DNA from: Cellvibrio sp. OA-2007
Lineage (GTDB): Bacteria; Pseudomonadota; Gammaproteobacteria; Pseudomonadales; Cellvibrionaceae
Assembly: GCF_000953825.1 (NCBI RefSeq)
Contig: NZ_BBUL01000097.1
Coordinates: 248,001 to 312,000, forward strand
Length of the DNA stretch: 64,000 bases
Direction of reading: 5' to 3'
Shown: positions 9,873-19,683 of the stretch, piece after piece
Layout: every line of letters starts with the position of its first letter
Numbering within the stretch: position 1 is the first letter of the stretch
Notes under the pieces: generated by a model
Told to the model about the DNA's origin: nothing
Databases searched by the model: none
The model's input: only the letters and a program-made list of their open reading frames with translations
Translations under genes and position numbers: made by a program

Positions 9873-12800
9873 TTACCCTATACGGCCAAGCAACTCATTT
9901 GCTTCTTTACGCTGCTCATCATTACCCTCACCCAAGACCTCAGAAAGGATATCTTTAGCGCCTTCACTATCACCCATGTCAATATAAGCACGCGCCAAAT
10001 CAAGCTTAGTCGCGGCCTCATCGGCATCCGCCAGGAAGTCCAATTCAGCATCCATGTCGTCATCAGACAAGTCTGCAAGAGCAGTTTCATCGCTGGAAAA
10101 CTCATTCAAGTCAATATCATCAGACTCACCAGAAAAATCCGACAAGGCTTGTGCAAACAAATCCTCGTCATGCTCTTCTTCAGTATCAACCAAGGCCGAG
10201 TCGCCAGGCATTGACACAGTAGAGTCCTGCACAGGCTCTGGTTGCGCAGGAATTTCATCCTGCAACTCCAGATCAACCATATCATCTTCAACAGCAAGCT
10301 CAGTGTCGGCAAGTTCTGCGGACTCAGATAGTTCGCCCAGATCCGCATCAAGCTCAGCAAGATCAATATCATCTTCAGCCAGATCAAAATCCGGCATTAA
10401 ATCATCAGGATCAACCGCAGGCGCTTCAGCTACAGCCGTGAGCTCCTCCTCAATACCAAGATCAGCCAAGTCTTCGTCCAGCTCAAAATCCATTGACGCA
10501 TCAGAATTATCCAAATCGTCGGTCAGACTCAGATTAGCGACGGACAAATCCCCGGGCGTTGAACCAGCACCTGAAAGATCAAGATCCTCAAGGTCAAAAT
10601 CATCTTCTAAATCCAGATCAAGCTCAACGGCTGCTGATTCAAGTGCCGCCTCCGCCCCACTCTCAACCACTAAGTCTTCATCAAACTCAACATCCAGACT
10701 TTCCATTTCATGATCAAGTGCTGCCAAGTCGACATCTTCAACATTCATATCCAAGTTGAAATCATCTGGTAGCACATCAAGTGATTCCGGAGCCTCAGTA
10801 ACAAGCTCAGCAGACTCTTCTAATGAAGACTCAGTCAACTCAAGATCATCATCCAAGTCAAAATTGAACTCGTCTTCAATGGATGATGCCTTAACTTCCA
10901 GATCCTCCGGCAGAGTATCGACATCCATATTATCGAGCGCTAATGACAACTCGGATAAGTCATCGACCTCGTCAGAACCCGCTAGATCATCACTTAAATC
11001 CAAATCGAACTCTGTTGCCACTTCGGTGGGCGCACCTGAGCCTGACGAGGCAAGGTTAGACTCGTCATCATCTAAATCCAGATCAAAATCAAAACTGGTT
11101 GATTCACTTGCAGCAACCGGAGCAACTGACAAATCCTCATCGAGCTCCAGATCATCGAGCGAAAACTGATCCAGATCTTCAGTCTGGGAATCGCCGGAAG
11201 CCGAAACCCCGGGATCAAACTCATTTGCACCTGAGATCCCGTCACGCAACTCTGACGCACGCGCCAGCAAAGCACTGCCCGCAACAGGCAATAATGCAGC
11301 ATAGTGTTTATCGAAAGCAGGAGCATTTTGCTGCTGGGAATAAACTTCGAGCAATTTCATGCGAATATCAGCAGAGTCTGGATCTTTCTGCAGCGCATTG
11401 AGGAGCATTTCTTCAGCTTGATCTAATTTTCCATAAGCGATGTAAATATCAGCCTCACCAACTACATCGCCAGTTTCAGCAACCGCCGGAGCTTCACTGC
11501 CCTCATCAAATAACGACGCCTCATCAATTTCATTAACCTGATCAATTTCATCAGCGGCCTCTTCATACTCACCGGCTGAATCGTCCATAGCAAATACATC
11601 ATCCTGCTCTTCCGCCGCTTGCTCCTCAGCTTGCTTGCGCCGACGATAAGCAAAGTAGCCAGCGCCCGCTAACCCCAGGACACCCAAACCAATCCAAGGG
11701 GCATTTTCGATTGCAGTATCAACAAAGGTTGGTTGTGGCTTAGGCGGCACAATTACCTTCTTCGGAGGGGCTGGTTGTGGTGGCACTACTGCAGCAACAC
11801 TGGATGCAGCCGCCTCGGAGCTGGCAACAGCTGCCACCTCTGGGGTGGATTCTGTTATTGCGGGCTCTATAGCTGTTTGGCCCGAGGATTGTTCGGCAGA
11901 ATTCTGGCCAGCAGCAACTTGTAGAGCGCGCAATTTCTCATTGCTCACCTCAACCAAACGCTCCATGGTTTGAATTTGCGCTTCAAGATCCTTTACCCGT
12001 GAGCTTAATTCTGTATTTTCAGCCTTCGACTTATCCAGCTCTTCCAATGTTACTGCGAGCTCAGACTCCAACGCCTTGCCCGCACCATCATTGGCACCAC
12101 TACCCTGACCCGCACCGGTTGCACCAGAGGATGGAGCCGCCAATTTGACTCTGCCGCTAGCTTCAGCAGACTCAGTGCGCGCAGTACTGGTACGACGCGA
12201 TGCGTTTAACTGAGCACCAGACTCAGAATCACCTGTTGCCTGTGCAAATTGGCTCACTGCATCAGATTTATTAAGCGACTTCATCTCGCTGGCATCGGGA
12301 ATACGCAACACTTGCCCGCGGCGCAAGCGATTGATATTGCCATTGATAAACGCTTCGGGGTTGGCACGGTAGAGTGCCATCATACTTTGATGGACGGAGA
12401 CACTAGAGTCAGGACGCGCGCGCAACGCTATTTCCCACAATGTATCGTTACTGCGGACCTCGTATTGATCGCCACTCAAGCTGGGCTGACGGGATACAGA
12501 AGCCTGACGTGTTTCAGCAGAGCCGGAGGCAGCCCTAGGTATGGAGGAGGTTGTACGCGGTTGCTGCCGGGGGGTACTGGTTACAGCTGCCTGTACGGCT
12601 TGCGTAGAACCTGATTCGTCGAAAGTAGGCAGATCCATCAACAAGGTGTATTCACGCAACAGGCGACCAGCAGTCCAACGCGCCTCAATTAAGAAATTCA
12701 AATAGGGTTCACGCACAGGGTTGCGCGAAGTAATGACCACCTTTGGTCCATCGGCAGCGGCAAGATCAACTTGGAATTGAAACTCAGTGTAGAAAAACAA

Positions 12801-13019
12801 GCGATCCACGCCATTGCGTTCAAAGTCAGCAGGAGACGCCAAAGCAACTAAAATCTGCTCTGCCGTAAGGTCGCGAGTATCAAGCAGCTTAACCTCAGCC
12901 TCCAACGGCTGATTCAGCGTTGACTTGAGTTTAACCTCACCTAACCCCAAGGCACTGGCGTAGGGCGACAGCACAATGGATGTAAGACCACAGGCTAAAA
13001 CCAACTGACGAAGACGCAT
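9873..13019 (-). CDS. fimV: FimV-like peptidoglycan-binding polar hub protein
   Basis: A 1048-residue FimV. It has a signal peptide (about 1-23), the FimV N-terminal domain, a LysM domain at about 186-241 (YEVRSNDTLWEIA), a coiled coil at about 317-370, a Pro-rich stretch, and one membrane segment at 441-458 followed by RRRK. A very long cytoplasmic part, rich in Asp, Glu and Leu, follows, and the conserved FimV C-terminal TPR motif (KLDLARAYIDMGD) ends the protein. In Pseudomonas FimV organises the pole, activates adenylate cyclase CyaB and supports type IV pilus assembly. The acidic region is repetitive and likely variable between strains. fimV next to truA is the Pseudomonas order. Confidence 0.95.
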   Translation of the reverse strand: MRLRQLVLACGLTSIVLSPYASALGLGEVKLKSTLNQPLEAEVKLLDTRDLTAEQILVALASPADFERNGVDRLFFYTEFQFQVDLAAADGPKVVITSRNPVREPYLNFLIEARWTAGRLLREYTLLMDLPTFDESGSTQAVQAAVTSTPRQQPRTTSSIPRAASGSAETRQASVSRQPSLSGDQYEVRSNDTLWEIALRARPDSSVSVHQSMMALYRANPEAFINGNINRLRRGQVLRIPDASEMKSLNKSDAVSQFAQATGDSESGAQLNASRRTSTARTESAEASGRVKLAAPSSGATGAGQGSGANDGAGKALESELAVTLEELDKSKAENTELSSRVKDLEAQIQTMERLVEVSNEKLRALQVAAGQNSAEQSSGQTAIEPAITESTPEVAAVASSEAAASSVAAVVPPQPAPPKKVIVPPKPQPTFVDTAIENAPWIGLGVLGLAGAGYFAYRRRKQAEEQAAEEQDDVFAMDDSAGEYEEAADEIDQVNEIDEASLFDEGSEAPAVAETGDVVGEADIYIAYGKLDQAEEMLLNALQKDPDSADIRMKLLEVYSQQQNAPAFDKHYAALLPVAGSALLARASELRDGISGANEFDPGVSASGDSQTEDLDQFSLDDLELDEDLSVAPVAASESTSFDFDLDLDDDESNLASSGSGAPTEVATEFDLDLSDDLAGSDEVDDLSELSLALDNMDVDTLPEDLEVKASSIEDEFNFDLDDDLELTESSLEESAELVTEAPESLDVLPDDFNLDMNVEDVDLAALDHEMESLDVEFDEDLVVESGAEAALESAAVELDLDLEDDFDLEDLDLSGAGSTPGDLSVANLSLTDDLDNSDASMDFELDEDLADLGIEEELTAVAEAPAVDPDDLMPDFDLAEDDIDLAELDADLGELSESAELADTELAVEDDMVDLELQDEIPAQPEPVQDSTVSMPGDSALVDTEEEHDEDLFAQALSDFSGESDDIDLNEFSSDETALADLSDDDMDAELDFLADADEAATKLDLARAYIDMGDSEGAKDILSEVLGEGNDEQRKEANELLGRIG

Positions 13020-13385
13020 AGCGCTATCCTTTTATTATTCCACGGCTGAACCAAACACAATTAGCCAGACATATTAGTTGATTAACACAGTTTGAAGAGT
13101 AGATGAAAAACTGTGCCGGCGAGGTAAAAAACCTCGAATGAATCTTCAGTATCGTTCGTAAGTATTCATTATAAATAGGTTTTTATCAATACTTGGGGTC
13201 TTGACAAAGACCTAACAAAACGACTTTTTGGGTGATTTTTTGCCGTGTTTTTGTAAAAGTGTGAAAAACAACTGACATTTAAATCCTTATTCACCCCCAA
13301 ATTGGTTATAAAAAGCAAAAACCCCAAGATTATATTCAATCTTGGGGTTTTGATTTTTACCTAACCGACAAACAAAAAGAACCGC
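13020..13385. other. Intergenic region upstream of fimV
   Basis: 366 bp without a gene. It holds the asd terminator at its right end and, on the fimV side, a short inverted repeat CGAGGT/ACCTCG (13120-13125 and 13131-13136) about 100 bp upstream of the fimV start, which could be a leader hairpin or an operator. The region is AT-rich. I did not find a convincing -35/-10 pair for fimV. Confidence 0.5.
13318..13351 (-). terminator. Terminator after asd
   Basis: Perfect 13-bp arms (13318-13330 and 13339-13351) around an 8-nt loop, 35 bp past the asd stop. The T/A-rich ends fit an intrinsic terminator of the leuCDB-asd transcript. Confidence 0.9.
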
Positions 13386-14492
13386 TTATTTAGCTTCTTT
13401 GAGGATACGTAGCATACGGCGCAAAGGCTCAGCAGCACCCCACAACAGTTGGTCGCCGATCACAAAGGCAGAGACATACTCCGGCCCCATATTCAGCTTA
13501 CGCACACGGCCAACACCAATATTCAAACCACCAGTGATAGACGCTGGAGTCAACTCTTGCTCAGTAATGCTGCGATCGTTTGGCACAAACTTCACCCAGT
13601 CATTACCTGACTTAATGATGGACTCGATCTCGCTGAGCGGCAGATCTTTCTTGAGTTTGATGGTCAAAGCCAAGCTATGGCAACGCATTGCACCAATACG
13701 CACGCAAAGACCATCAACAGGGATAGTCGTGTCAGTACCCAAAATTTTGTTCACTTCAGCCTGACCTTTCCACTCCTCTTTGGATTGACCATTGTCCAAT
13801 TGCTTATCGATCCAGGGGATCAGACCACCAGCCAGAGGTGCCGGGAAGAACTCACGAGGCACATCATTGCGAATAGTGTTAGCTACTTTTCTATCGATAT
13901 CCAAAATCGCCGATGAAGGGGTTGCCAACTCATCAGCGACCGCATCATGAATCACACCCATGCCTTTCAACAGTTCACGCATGTGATTTGCACCACCGCC
14001 CGAGGCTGCTTGATAGGTCATGGAGCTAACCCAATCCACCAAACCAGCATGAAACAGACCGCCCACACCCATCAACATGATGGAGTTAGTGCAGTTGCCG
14101 CCAATGAAGTTTTTAACACCCTTTTTCAGGGCAGAATCAATAACAGCACGGTTCACTGGATCGAGAACAATAACCGCATCATCTTCCATGCGCAGACTGG
14201 AAGCTGCATCAATCCAATAGCCATCCCAACCAGCAGCGCGCAGCTTTGGGAAAACCTCATTGGTATAGTCGCCACCCTGACAGGTAATGATTGCATCCAA
14301 CTGCTTCAACTCTTCAACGGAATAAGCATCTTTCAATGGGGGCAAACCAGCCGCTACCGCTGGCGCAGCGCCACCTACGTTTGAGGTGGTAAAAAATACG
14401 GGCTCGATATCCGCAAAATCATTCTCTGATTGCATACGCTCCATCAATACGGAGCCCACCATACCGCGCCAACCTACAAAACCTACTTTCAT
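13386..14492 (-). CDS. asd: Aspartate-semialdehyde dehydrogenase
   Basis: Reduces aspartyl phosphate to aspartate semialdehyde, the branch point for lysine, diaminopimelate, methionine and threonine. At 368 residues it is the E. coli-type enzyme. The NADP-binding start is [12 protein letters not shown], and the catalytic cysteine is C134 in GGNCTNSIM. The second active-site region [13 protein letters not shown] is intact, as are RIGAMRCHS and the C-terminal [10 protein letters not shown]. The gene is 31 bp downstream of leuB and is followed by a strong hairpin, so leuC-leuD-leuB-asd looks like one operon, as in pseudomonads. Confidence 0.98.
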   Translation of the reverse strand: MKVGFVGWRGMVGSVLMERMQSENDFADIEPVFFTTSNVGGAAPAVAAGLPPLKDAYSVEELKQLDAIITCQGGDYTNEVFPKLRAAGWDGYWIDAASSLRMEDDAVIVLDPVNRAVIDSALKKGVKNFIGGNCTNSIMLMGVGGLFHAGLVDWVSSMTYQAASGGGANHMRELLKGMGVIHDAVADELATPSSAILDIDRKVANTIRNDVPREFFPAPLAGGLIPWIDKQLDNGQSKEEWKGQAEVNKILGTDTTIPVDGLCVRIGAMRCHSLALTIKLKKDLPLSEIESIIKSGNDWVKFVPNDRSITEQELTPASITGGLNIGVGRVRKLNMGPEYVSAFVIGDQLLWGAAEPLRRMLRILKEAK

Positions 14493-14523
14493 CTCAGTCT
14501 CTCTTTATTTCACAAGCGAAAAT

Positions 14524-15606
14524 TTAAGCCAATGCTGCCACAACAGCATCGCCCATTTGCGAGGTAGATACTTTGGTCTTACCTTCGGTATAAATATCAG
14601 CAGTGCGGAACCCCTGATCCAACACCTTGCCGACTGCCACTTCAATGGCATCCGCCACCTGCGGATAACCGAGCGAATAACGCAACATCATAGATACCGA
14701 CAAAATCGTCGCCAGCGGATTGGCGATACCTTGACCGGCGATGTCAGGGGCAGAACCATGACAAGGCTCGTACATACCGCGACCATTTTTATCTAATGAG
14801 GCTGAAGGCAACATTCCGATCGAACCGGTTAACATAGCAGCTGCATCGGACAAAATATCACCAAACATGTTGCCCGTCACCAATACGTCGAACTGTTTTG
14901 GCGCACGCACCAACTGCATAGCAGCGTTATCGACATACATATGCGACAACTCTACATCAGGATACTCTTTATGCAGCGTATCCATCACTTCGCGCCACAG
15001 GATAGTCGCTTCCAGCACGTTTGCTTTGTCCACTGAACAGAGCTTTCCATTGCGCTTGCGCGCCATTTCAAAGGCTGTCCGGCCGATACGGATAATCTCG
15101 CTTTCGGAGTATTTATAGGTGTTGTAACCCTCGCGCTCGCCGTTTTCCAAGACACGAATACCGCGCGGCTCACCGAAGTAAATACCGCCAGCCAGTTCGC
15201 GCACGATCAGAATATCCAAACCGGAAACCACTTCAGGCTTCAGCGATGAAGCCTCAACCAATTGCGGATACAACAGCGCCGGGCGCAGGTTTGCATACAA
15301 GCCCAATTGCGAACGGATTTTTAGCAGGCCTCTTTCCGGGCGAATTGAGCGATCCAGCTTATCCCATTTAGGACCACCTACTGCGCCTAACAAAATAGCA
15401 TCCGCTTGACGCGCGCGCTCCAGCGTTGAATCAGCCAAGGGAACGCCGTGCACATCAATCGCACAGCCGCCCATCAGTTCATTTTCAAAGGTCAAACCCA
15501 AGTCGAATTTAGCATTAACTACATCCAACACTTTACGAGCTTCGCGCACGATTTCTGGACCTATACCATCGCCTTCCAGAATTAAAATATGTTTGCCCAC
15601 AAGCAT
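14524..15606 (-). CDS. leuB: 3-isopropylmalate dehydrogenase LeuB
   Basis: NAD-dependent oxidative decarboxylation of 3-isopropylmalate in leucine synthesis. At 360 residues the length is normal. Visible hallmarks are the start [13 protein letters not shown], the substrate site [21 protein letters not shown], the NAD-proximal region [25 protein letters not shown] and [18 protein letters not shown]. It lies 30 bp after leuD and 31 bp before asd, all on the minus strand. Confidence 0.98.
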   Translation of the reverse strand: MLVGKHILILEGDGIGPEIVREARKVLDVVNAKFDLGLTFENELMGGCAIDVHGVPLADSTLERARQADAILLGAVGGPKWDKLDRSIRPERGLLKIRSQLGLYANLRPALLYPQLVEASSLKPEVVSGLDILIVRELAGGIYFGEPRGIRVLENGEREGYNTYKYSESEIIRIGRTAFEMARKRNGKLCSVDKANVLEATILWREVMDTLHKEYPDVELSHMYVDNAAMQLVRAPKQFDVLVTGNMFGDILSDAAAMLTGSIGMLPSASLDKNGRGMYEPCHGSAPDIAGQGIANPLATILSVSMMLRYSLGYPQVADAIEVAVGKVLDQGFRTADIYTEGKTKVSTSQMGDAVVAALA

Positions 15607-15636
15607 TCTCCAATTAAAAAATTCTTATTTCGCTAC

Positions 15637-16284
15637 TCATTTAACTACATCAAACAACCAAGGCGCCTCAATACGCTTTTTCGCTTCATAGGCGCGAATC
15701 GCATCGGTATGCTCAAGGGTTAACCCTATATCGTCCAAACCATTTAACAAGCAGTGCTTGCGGAATTCATCGACCTCAAACGCAAAGCTCTCACCGCTTG
15801 GGGTTTTAACTCGCTGCGCTGGCAAATCAATGGTTAATTGATAGCCTTCTGTCGCGTACATCTCTTTAAATAACTGCTCAACGCTTTCATCACTTAACAC
15901 AATGGGCAATAAACCGTTTTTAAAGCAGTTGTTATAAAAGATATCGGCAAAACTAGGAGCGATAACACAGCGAAAACCGTAATCATCCAGCGCCCAAGGG
16001 GCGTGCTCACGGCTTGAACCACAACCGAAATTTTCACGCGACAAGAGTACTGTAGCACCCTGATAGCGCGGAAAATTCAAAGGGAATTCTGCGTTGACTG
16101 GACGACCTTCGCAACTTTGATCCGGCTTGCCTTCATCGAGGTAACGCAATTCATCAAACAGGTTTTTGCCGAAGCCAGTGCGCTTGATCGACTTCAAAAA
16201 TTGCTTGGGGATAATCATATCCGTATCGACATTGGCGCGATCCATCGGAGCCGCCAAACCTTGTAATACAGTAAAACTTTTCAT
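15637..16284 (-). CDS. leuD: 3-isopropylmalate dehydratase small subunit LeuD
   Basis: Small subunit of isopropylmalate isomerase, which forms the swivelling domain that completes the LeuC active site. At 215 residues it is the gammaproteobacterial length. Motifs include [19 protein letters not shown] near the start and [14 protein letters not shown]. It starts 12 bp after the leuC stop, so translation of the two subunits is closely linked. Confidence 0.98.
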   Translation of the reverse strand: MKSFTVLQGLAAPMDRANVDTDMIIPKQFLKSIKRTGFGKNLFDELRYLDEGKPDQSCEGRPVNAEFPLNFPRYQGATVLLSRENFGCGSSREHAPWALDDYGFRCVIAPSFADIFYNNCFKNGLLPIVLSDESVEQLFKEMYATEGYQLTIDLPAQRVKTPSGESFAFEVDEFRKHCLLNGLDDIGLTLEHTDAIRAYEAKKRIEAPWLFDVVK

Positions 16285-16296
16285 GTTCGGCTCCTA

Positions 16297-17721
16297 TTAA
16301 TTAACAAAAGTACGCACATCGACAAAATGGCCAGCAATCGCTGCAGCTGCCGCCATAGCCGGGCTGACCAAGTGCGTTCTGCCACCATAGCCCTGACGAC
16401 CTTCAAAGTTGCGATTTGAAGTAGATGCACAGTGCTCTCCGTTACCTAACTTATCGGCATTCATCGCCAAGCACATCGAGCAACCTGGCTCGCGCCACTC
16501 CAAACCGGCGGCGATGAAAATCTCGTGCAGCCCCTCCGCTTCGGCTTGTGCTTTAACCGCACCAGAACCGGGAACCACAATCGCCTCTTTTACGGATGAT
16601 GCTTTAGTGCGACCTTTAACAACGGCAGCTGCCGCGCGCATATCTTCTATACGCGAGTTGGTGCAAGAACCAATAAACACGCGATCCAACTTGATTGAAG
16701 TAATCGCTTGATTGGCTTGTAAGCCCATATATTGCAAGGCGCGCAACATACCTTCGCGTTTTACTGGATCAGTCTCTTGCGCCGGATCTGGCACCTTATC
16801 TTCAACTGAAACCACCATTTCTGGTGATGTGCCCCAGCTCACTTGCGGCTTGATATCAGCGCCATTGAGTTCAACTACCACATCAAAATGAGCACCTTCG
16901 TCACTTACATAGTTGCGCCAGTCGGCAACCGCCTTTTCCCACAAGTCGCCTTTAGGGGCATAGGTTCTGTCTTTTACATAATCGATAGTTGTTTGATCCA
17001 CCGCGACCATACCGGCACGTGCGCCCGCTTCAATCGCCATGTTACACACGGTCATACGCCCTTCCATGCTCATGTCGCGGAAGACCTGACCGCCAAACTC
17101 CATCGCACAGCCGTTACCGCCAGCAGTGCCAATTTTGGCGATGATGGCAAGCACCACGTCTTTTGGCGTCACACCCAAACCGAGCTTGCCATCCACTTTG
17201 ACCAGCATGTTTTTCATCTTTTTGGCGACCAAACACTGAGTCGCCATTACATGCTCTACTTCACTGGTGCCGATACCATGAGCCAAAGCACCCAAAGCGC
17301 CATTGGTTGCGGTGTGAGAGTCGCCGCAAACCACTGTCATACCCGGCAAACAGGCGCCGGTTTCCGGGCCGACGACGTGCACAATTCCTTGGCGATGGTC
17401 ATTGATCTTGAACTCGACGATACCAAACTCATCGCAGTTATCATCAAGGGTTTGCACCTGAATTAATGACACTGGGTCTTCAATCCCTTTAACGCCATGG
17501 GCGCGCTCTTTTTGCGTAGTTGGAACATTGTGATCGGGCGTAGCCAAAATGGAGTCCACTCGCCAAGGCTTGCGGCCAGCCAAACGTAAACCATCAAATG
17601 CCTGCGGCGATGTCACCTCATGAACAATATGGCGATCTATATAGATAAGGGCTGAGCCATCATCGCGCTGCTGCACCAGATGGGCATCCCAAAGTTTGTC
17701 GTAAAGCGTTTTAACGGCCAT
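16297..17721 (-). CDS. leuC: 3-isopropylmalate dehydratase large subunit LeuC
   Basis: Aconitase-family [4Fe-4S] enzyme that isomerises 2- to 3-isopropylmalate. The Fe-S cysteines are in [11 protein letters not shown] and GCSMCLAMN, and [17 protein letters not shown] is the third hallmark. An open frame continues 17 codons further upstream, but I chose the ATG at 17,721 ([11 protein letters not shown]). It has a good GGAG Shine-Dalgarno just upstream, and the resulting 474 residues match the family. First gene of leuCDB-asd, divergent from a LysR-type regulator. Confidence 0.97.
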   Translation of the reverse strand: MAVKTLYDKLWDAHLVQQRDDGSALIYIDRHIVHEVTSPQAFDGLRLAGRKPWRVDSILATPDHNVPTTQKERAHGVKGIEDPVSLIQVQTLDDNCDEFGIVEFKINDHRQGIVHVVGPETGACLPGMTVVCGDSHTATNGALGALAHGIGTSEVEHVMATQCLVAKKMKNMLVKVDGKLGLGVTPKDVVLAIIAKIGTAGGNGCAMEFGGQVFRDMSMEGRMTVCNMAIEAGARAGMVAVDQTTIDYVKDRTYAPKGDLWEKAVADWRNYVSDEGAHFDVVVELNGADIKPQVSWGTSPEMVVSVEDKVPDPAQETDPVKREGMLRALQYMGLQANQAITSIKLDRVFIGSCTNSRIEDMRAAAAVVKGRTKASSVKEAIVVPGSGAVKAQAEAEGLHEIFIAAGLEWREPGCSMCLAMNADKLGNGEHCASTSNRNFEGRQGYGGRTHLVSPAMAAAAAIAGHFVDVRTFVN

Positions 17722-17898
17722 GGTGAATCTCCAAAAGATCGGCTTACACGGTATTTGTTCTGGATCAGTCAAAATTCCCGATACAGGAACCTCGAAGATC
17801 GTTTAGTAGAAAGCGATGGTACGGCCACACAACCCATAAAACAAATTTATCTTTTTTATAGTTTGCATTCCCAACAGGAATAATAAGAAAATAAAGCG
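17722..17898. promoter_or_regulatory. Divergent leuC / LysR promoter region
   Basis: 177 bp separating leuC (leftward) from a LysR-type gene (rightward). By analogy with other LysR-type systems the regulator probably binds here and controls leuC and itself. The region is AT-rich near the LysR start. I did not identify a clear T-N11-A box. Confidence 0.55.
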
Positions 17899-18777
17899 AT
17901 GGATACCCAACATTTACACGCATTTGTAGCAATTGCCGAACAGGGCTCATTCTCTGCAGCCGCTGAGCGCTTACACCTGACCCAGCCCGCGATTAGCAAA
18001 CGCATTGCGTTACTGGAAGATCAGCTCAATGCATCTTTATTTGACCGTATGGGGCGACAAGTGGTGCTGACCCAAGCAGGTCAGCTTCTGTTAAGCAAAG
18101 CCAAGTTAATCTTGGGTGAAGTGGCTGCAACACAGCGTGCAATCGCCGATTTGCAAGGTGATATCCAGGGCAAACTGAGCATCGCTACCAGCCACCATGT
18201 AGGGCTACATTATTTGCCACCCTATTTGCGGGACTTCTCAACACGTTATCCGCAAGTAAAACTGGATTTACACTTTCTCGATTCGGAGCAGGCTTACCAT
18301 GAAATACTCCAAGGCAGATACGACATCGCCATTATTACGCTCGCGCTTCAACAAGACTCGCGCCTCCACAGTGAAACGCTCTGGCACGACCAACTCCACT
18401 TCGTCGTCGCACCCACCCATGCACTTGCAGCGCAATCGCATCTTCAGCTGGCCGATTTAAGCCTCTATCCATCAATAATGCCCGATACCAACACCTATAC
18501 AACGCAACTCATTAAAAACCTGTTTGACTTACAACAGTTACCACTGGCTACCGGCATGGTATCCAACCATCTAGATACGATTAAAATGCTGTTAAGTATC
18601 GGATTTGGTTGGGGCGTTTTACCCCAGCGTATTATTGATGAGAGCTTGCATATTTTGGATGTAAATCAACCACCCATCATGCGCCCGCTAGGCTATATCC
18701 ATCACAGCCAACGAACCCTGAATAATGCTGCACGGGTCTTTTTGGATTTATTACAACAAAAAGCCATTGAGGCCTAG
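17899..18777 (+). CDS. LysR-type transcriptional regulator, likely of leuCDB
   Basis: A 292-residue LysR-family activator. The N-terminal winged helix (about residues 1-60) reads MDTQHLHAFVAIAEQGSFSAAAERLHLTQPAISKRI and is a full match to the family. The substrate-binding domain follows (about 90-290). It is divergent from leuC. LysR genes facing leuC are common in pseudomonads and relatives, so control of leucine synthesis is the natural inference, but the ligand is unknown. A weaker alternative is control of the following outer-membrane gene, 103 bp downstream. Confidence 0.88.
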   Translation: MDTQHLHAFVAIAEQGSFSAAAERLHLTQPAISKRIALLEDQLNASLFDRMGRQVVLTQAGQLLLSKAKLILGEVAATQRAIADLQGDIQGKLSIATSHHVGLHYLPPYLRDFSTRYPQVKLDLHFLDSEQAYHEILQGRYDIAIITLALQQDSRLHSETLWHDQLHFVVAPTHALAAQSHLQLADLSLYPSIMPDTNTYTTQLIKNLFDLQQLPLATGMVSNHLDTIKMLLSIGFGWGVLPQRIIDESLHILDVNQPPIMRPLGYIHHSQRTLNNAARVFLDLLQQKAIEA

Positions 18778-18880
18778 CCGTCAAACCGACAACTTGTCAC
18801 AGAGTTTTCATCAGCCTCGATTTACACTGCACCATAAAACTTCAATTCAAGCCTTTCCAATTCAAGCCAAAGGATACCCT

Positions 18881-19633
18881 ATGAAGCCACGCTCGTTTTT
18901 AATCAGATTATCACTCAGCTCGCTCGCATTTACTGCAGCACACCAAGGGCATGCGGATACCGTCTTTGGCGTTTATGCTGGCGCAGGCATATGGCAGAGT
19001 GAATACACAGGTGATATGGGCAACCCTGCAACATCCGCCGATGACTTGGGTATGAGCGATAACAATAACAACTTCTATTACATTGCCGTCGAACATCCCG
19101 TGCCATTTCTTCCGAATATTAAAGTTCAGCAAAACAACATCACCAGCAAACAGAGCAGCGTGCTTGAAAACAACTTAAGCATTGGGACTATCACCTACCC
19201 CAGCGGCACCACTGTCGCGACGGATTTTGATTTGAGCTATACCGATGCAGCCCTTTATTACGAGCTGCTCGATAACTGGCTAACACTCGATCTTGGCGTC
19301 ACGTTAAGAAAATACTCCGGCTACTTAAAAGCGGAAAGTTCCGGGTTAAGCGACAACACCGATATTGATCTTGCACTCCCCCTCGCCTACGGACATATGC
19401 AGTTTGACTTACCATTGACCGGCTTTTTTGCAGGATTTGAAGGCAATTACATCAGTTACGATGGCAATGACTTAGCCGACTACAGCGCAAAAATAGGCTA
19501 TTCATTTGATTCAGCGTTAGATATTGGCGTTGAAGTGGGATATCGCGCACTGACTGTCAATATTGACGATGATGAAGTGCAAACAAATTTAGATATAAAA
19601 GGACCCTACGCGGCAGCCATTTTTCATTTTTAA
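18881..19633 (+). CDS. Outer-membrane beta-barrel protein (TIGR04219-like)
   Basis: A 250-residue secreted protein. The signal peptide ends near residue 26 (HQGHA before DTVFGVYAG). The rest shows alternating beta strands with short turns and a C-terminal Phe (AAIFHF), the usual signal for outer-membrane barrel assembly. The start VFGVYAGAGIWQSEYTGDMG resembles the TIGR04219 family of outer-membrane proteins, recognised from memory. An open frame begins upstream inside the LysR gene, but the ATG at 18,881 follows AAAGGA and gives a proper signal peptide. Function unknown; no neighbour suggests a substrate. Confidence 0.8.
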   Translation: MKPRSFLIRLSLSSLAFTAAHQGHADTVFGVYAGAGIWQSEYTGDMGNPATSADDLGMSDNNNNFYYIAVEHPVPFLPNIKVQQNNITSKQSSVLENNLSIGTITYPSGTTVATDFDLSYTDAALYYELLDNWLTLDLGVTLRKYSGYLKAESSGLSDNTDIDLALPLAYGHMQFDLPLTGFFAGFEGNYISYDGNDLADYSAKIGYSFDSALDIGVEVGYRALTVNIDDDEVQTNLDIKGPYAAAIFHF

Positions 19634-19641
19634 GCAATCAT

Positions 19642-19672
19642 TGCGATAAGCCTCATTGCGAGGCTTATCGCA
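19642..19672. terminator. Bidirectional hairpin between convergent genes
   Basis: Perfect 13-bp arms (19642-19654 and 19660-19672) with a 5-nt loop, between the barrel gene and the convergent patatin gene. There is no strong T run, so termination is inferred from position. Confidence 0.75.
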
Positions 19673-19683
19673 TACTCCAATTA

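Noticed and set aside
10054-10713. 219-codon open frame on the plus strand, Ser-rich
   Set aside because: It is antisense to the acidic tail of fimV, and its Ser-rich make-up is what the Asp/Glu/Leu codons give on the other strand. No ribosome site or family match.
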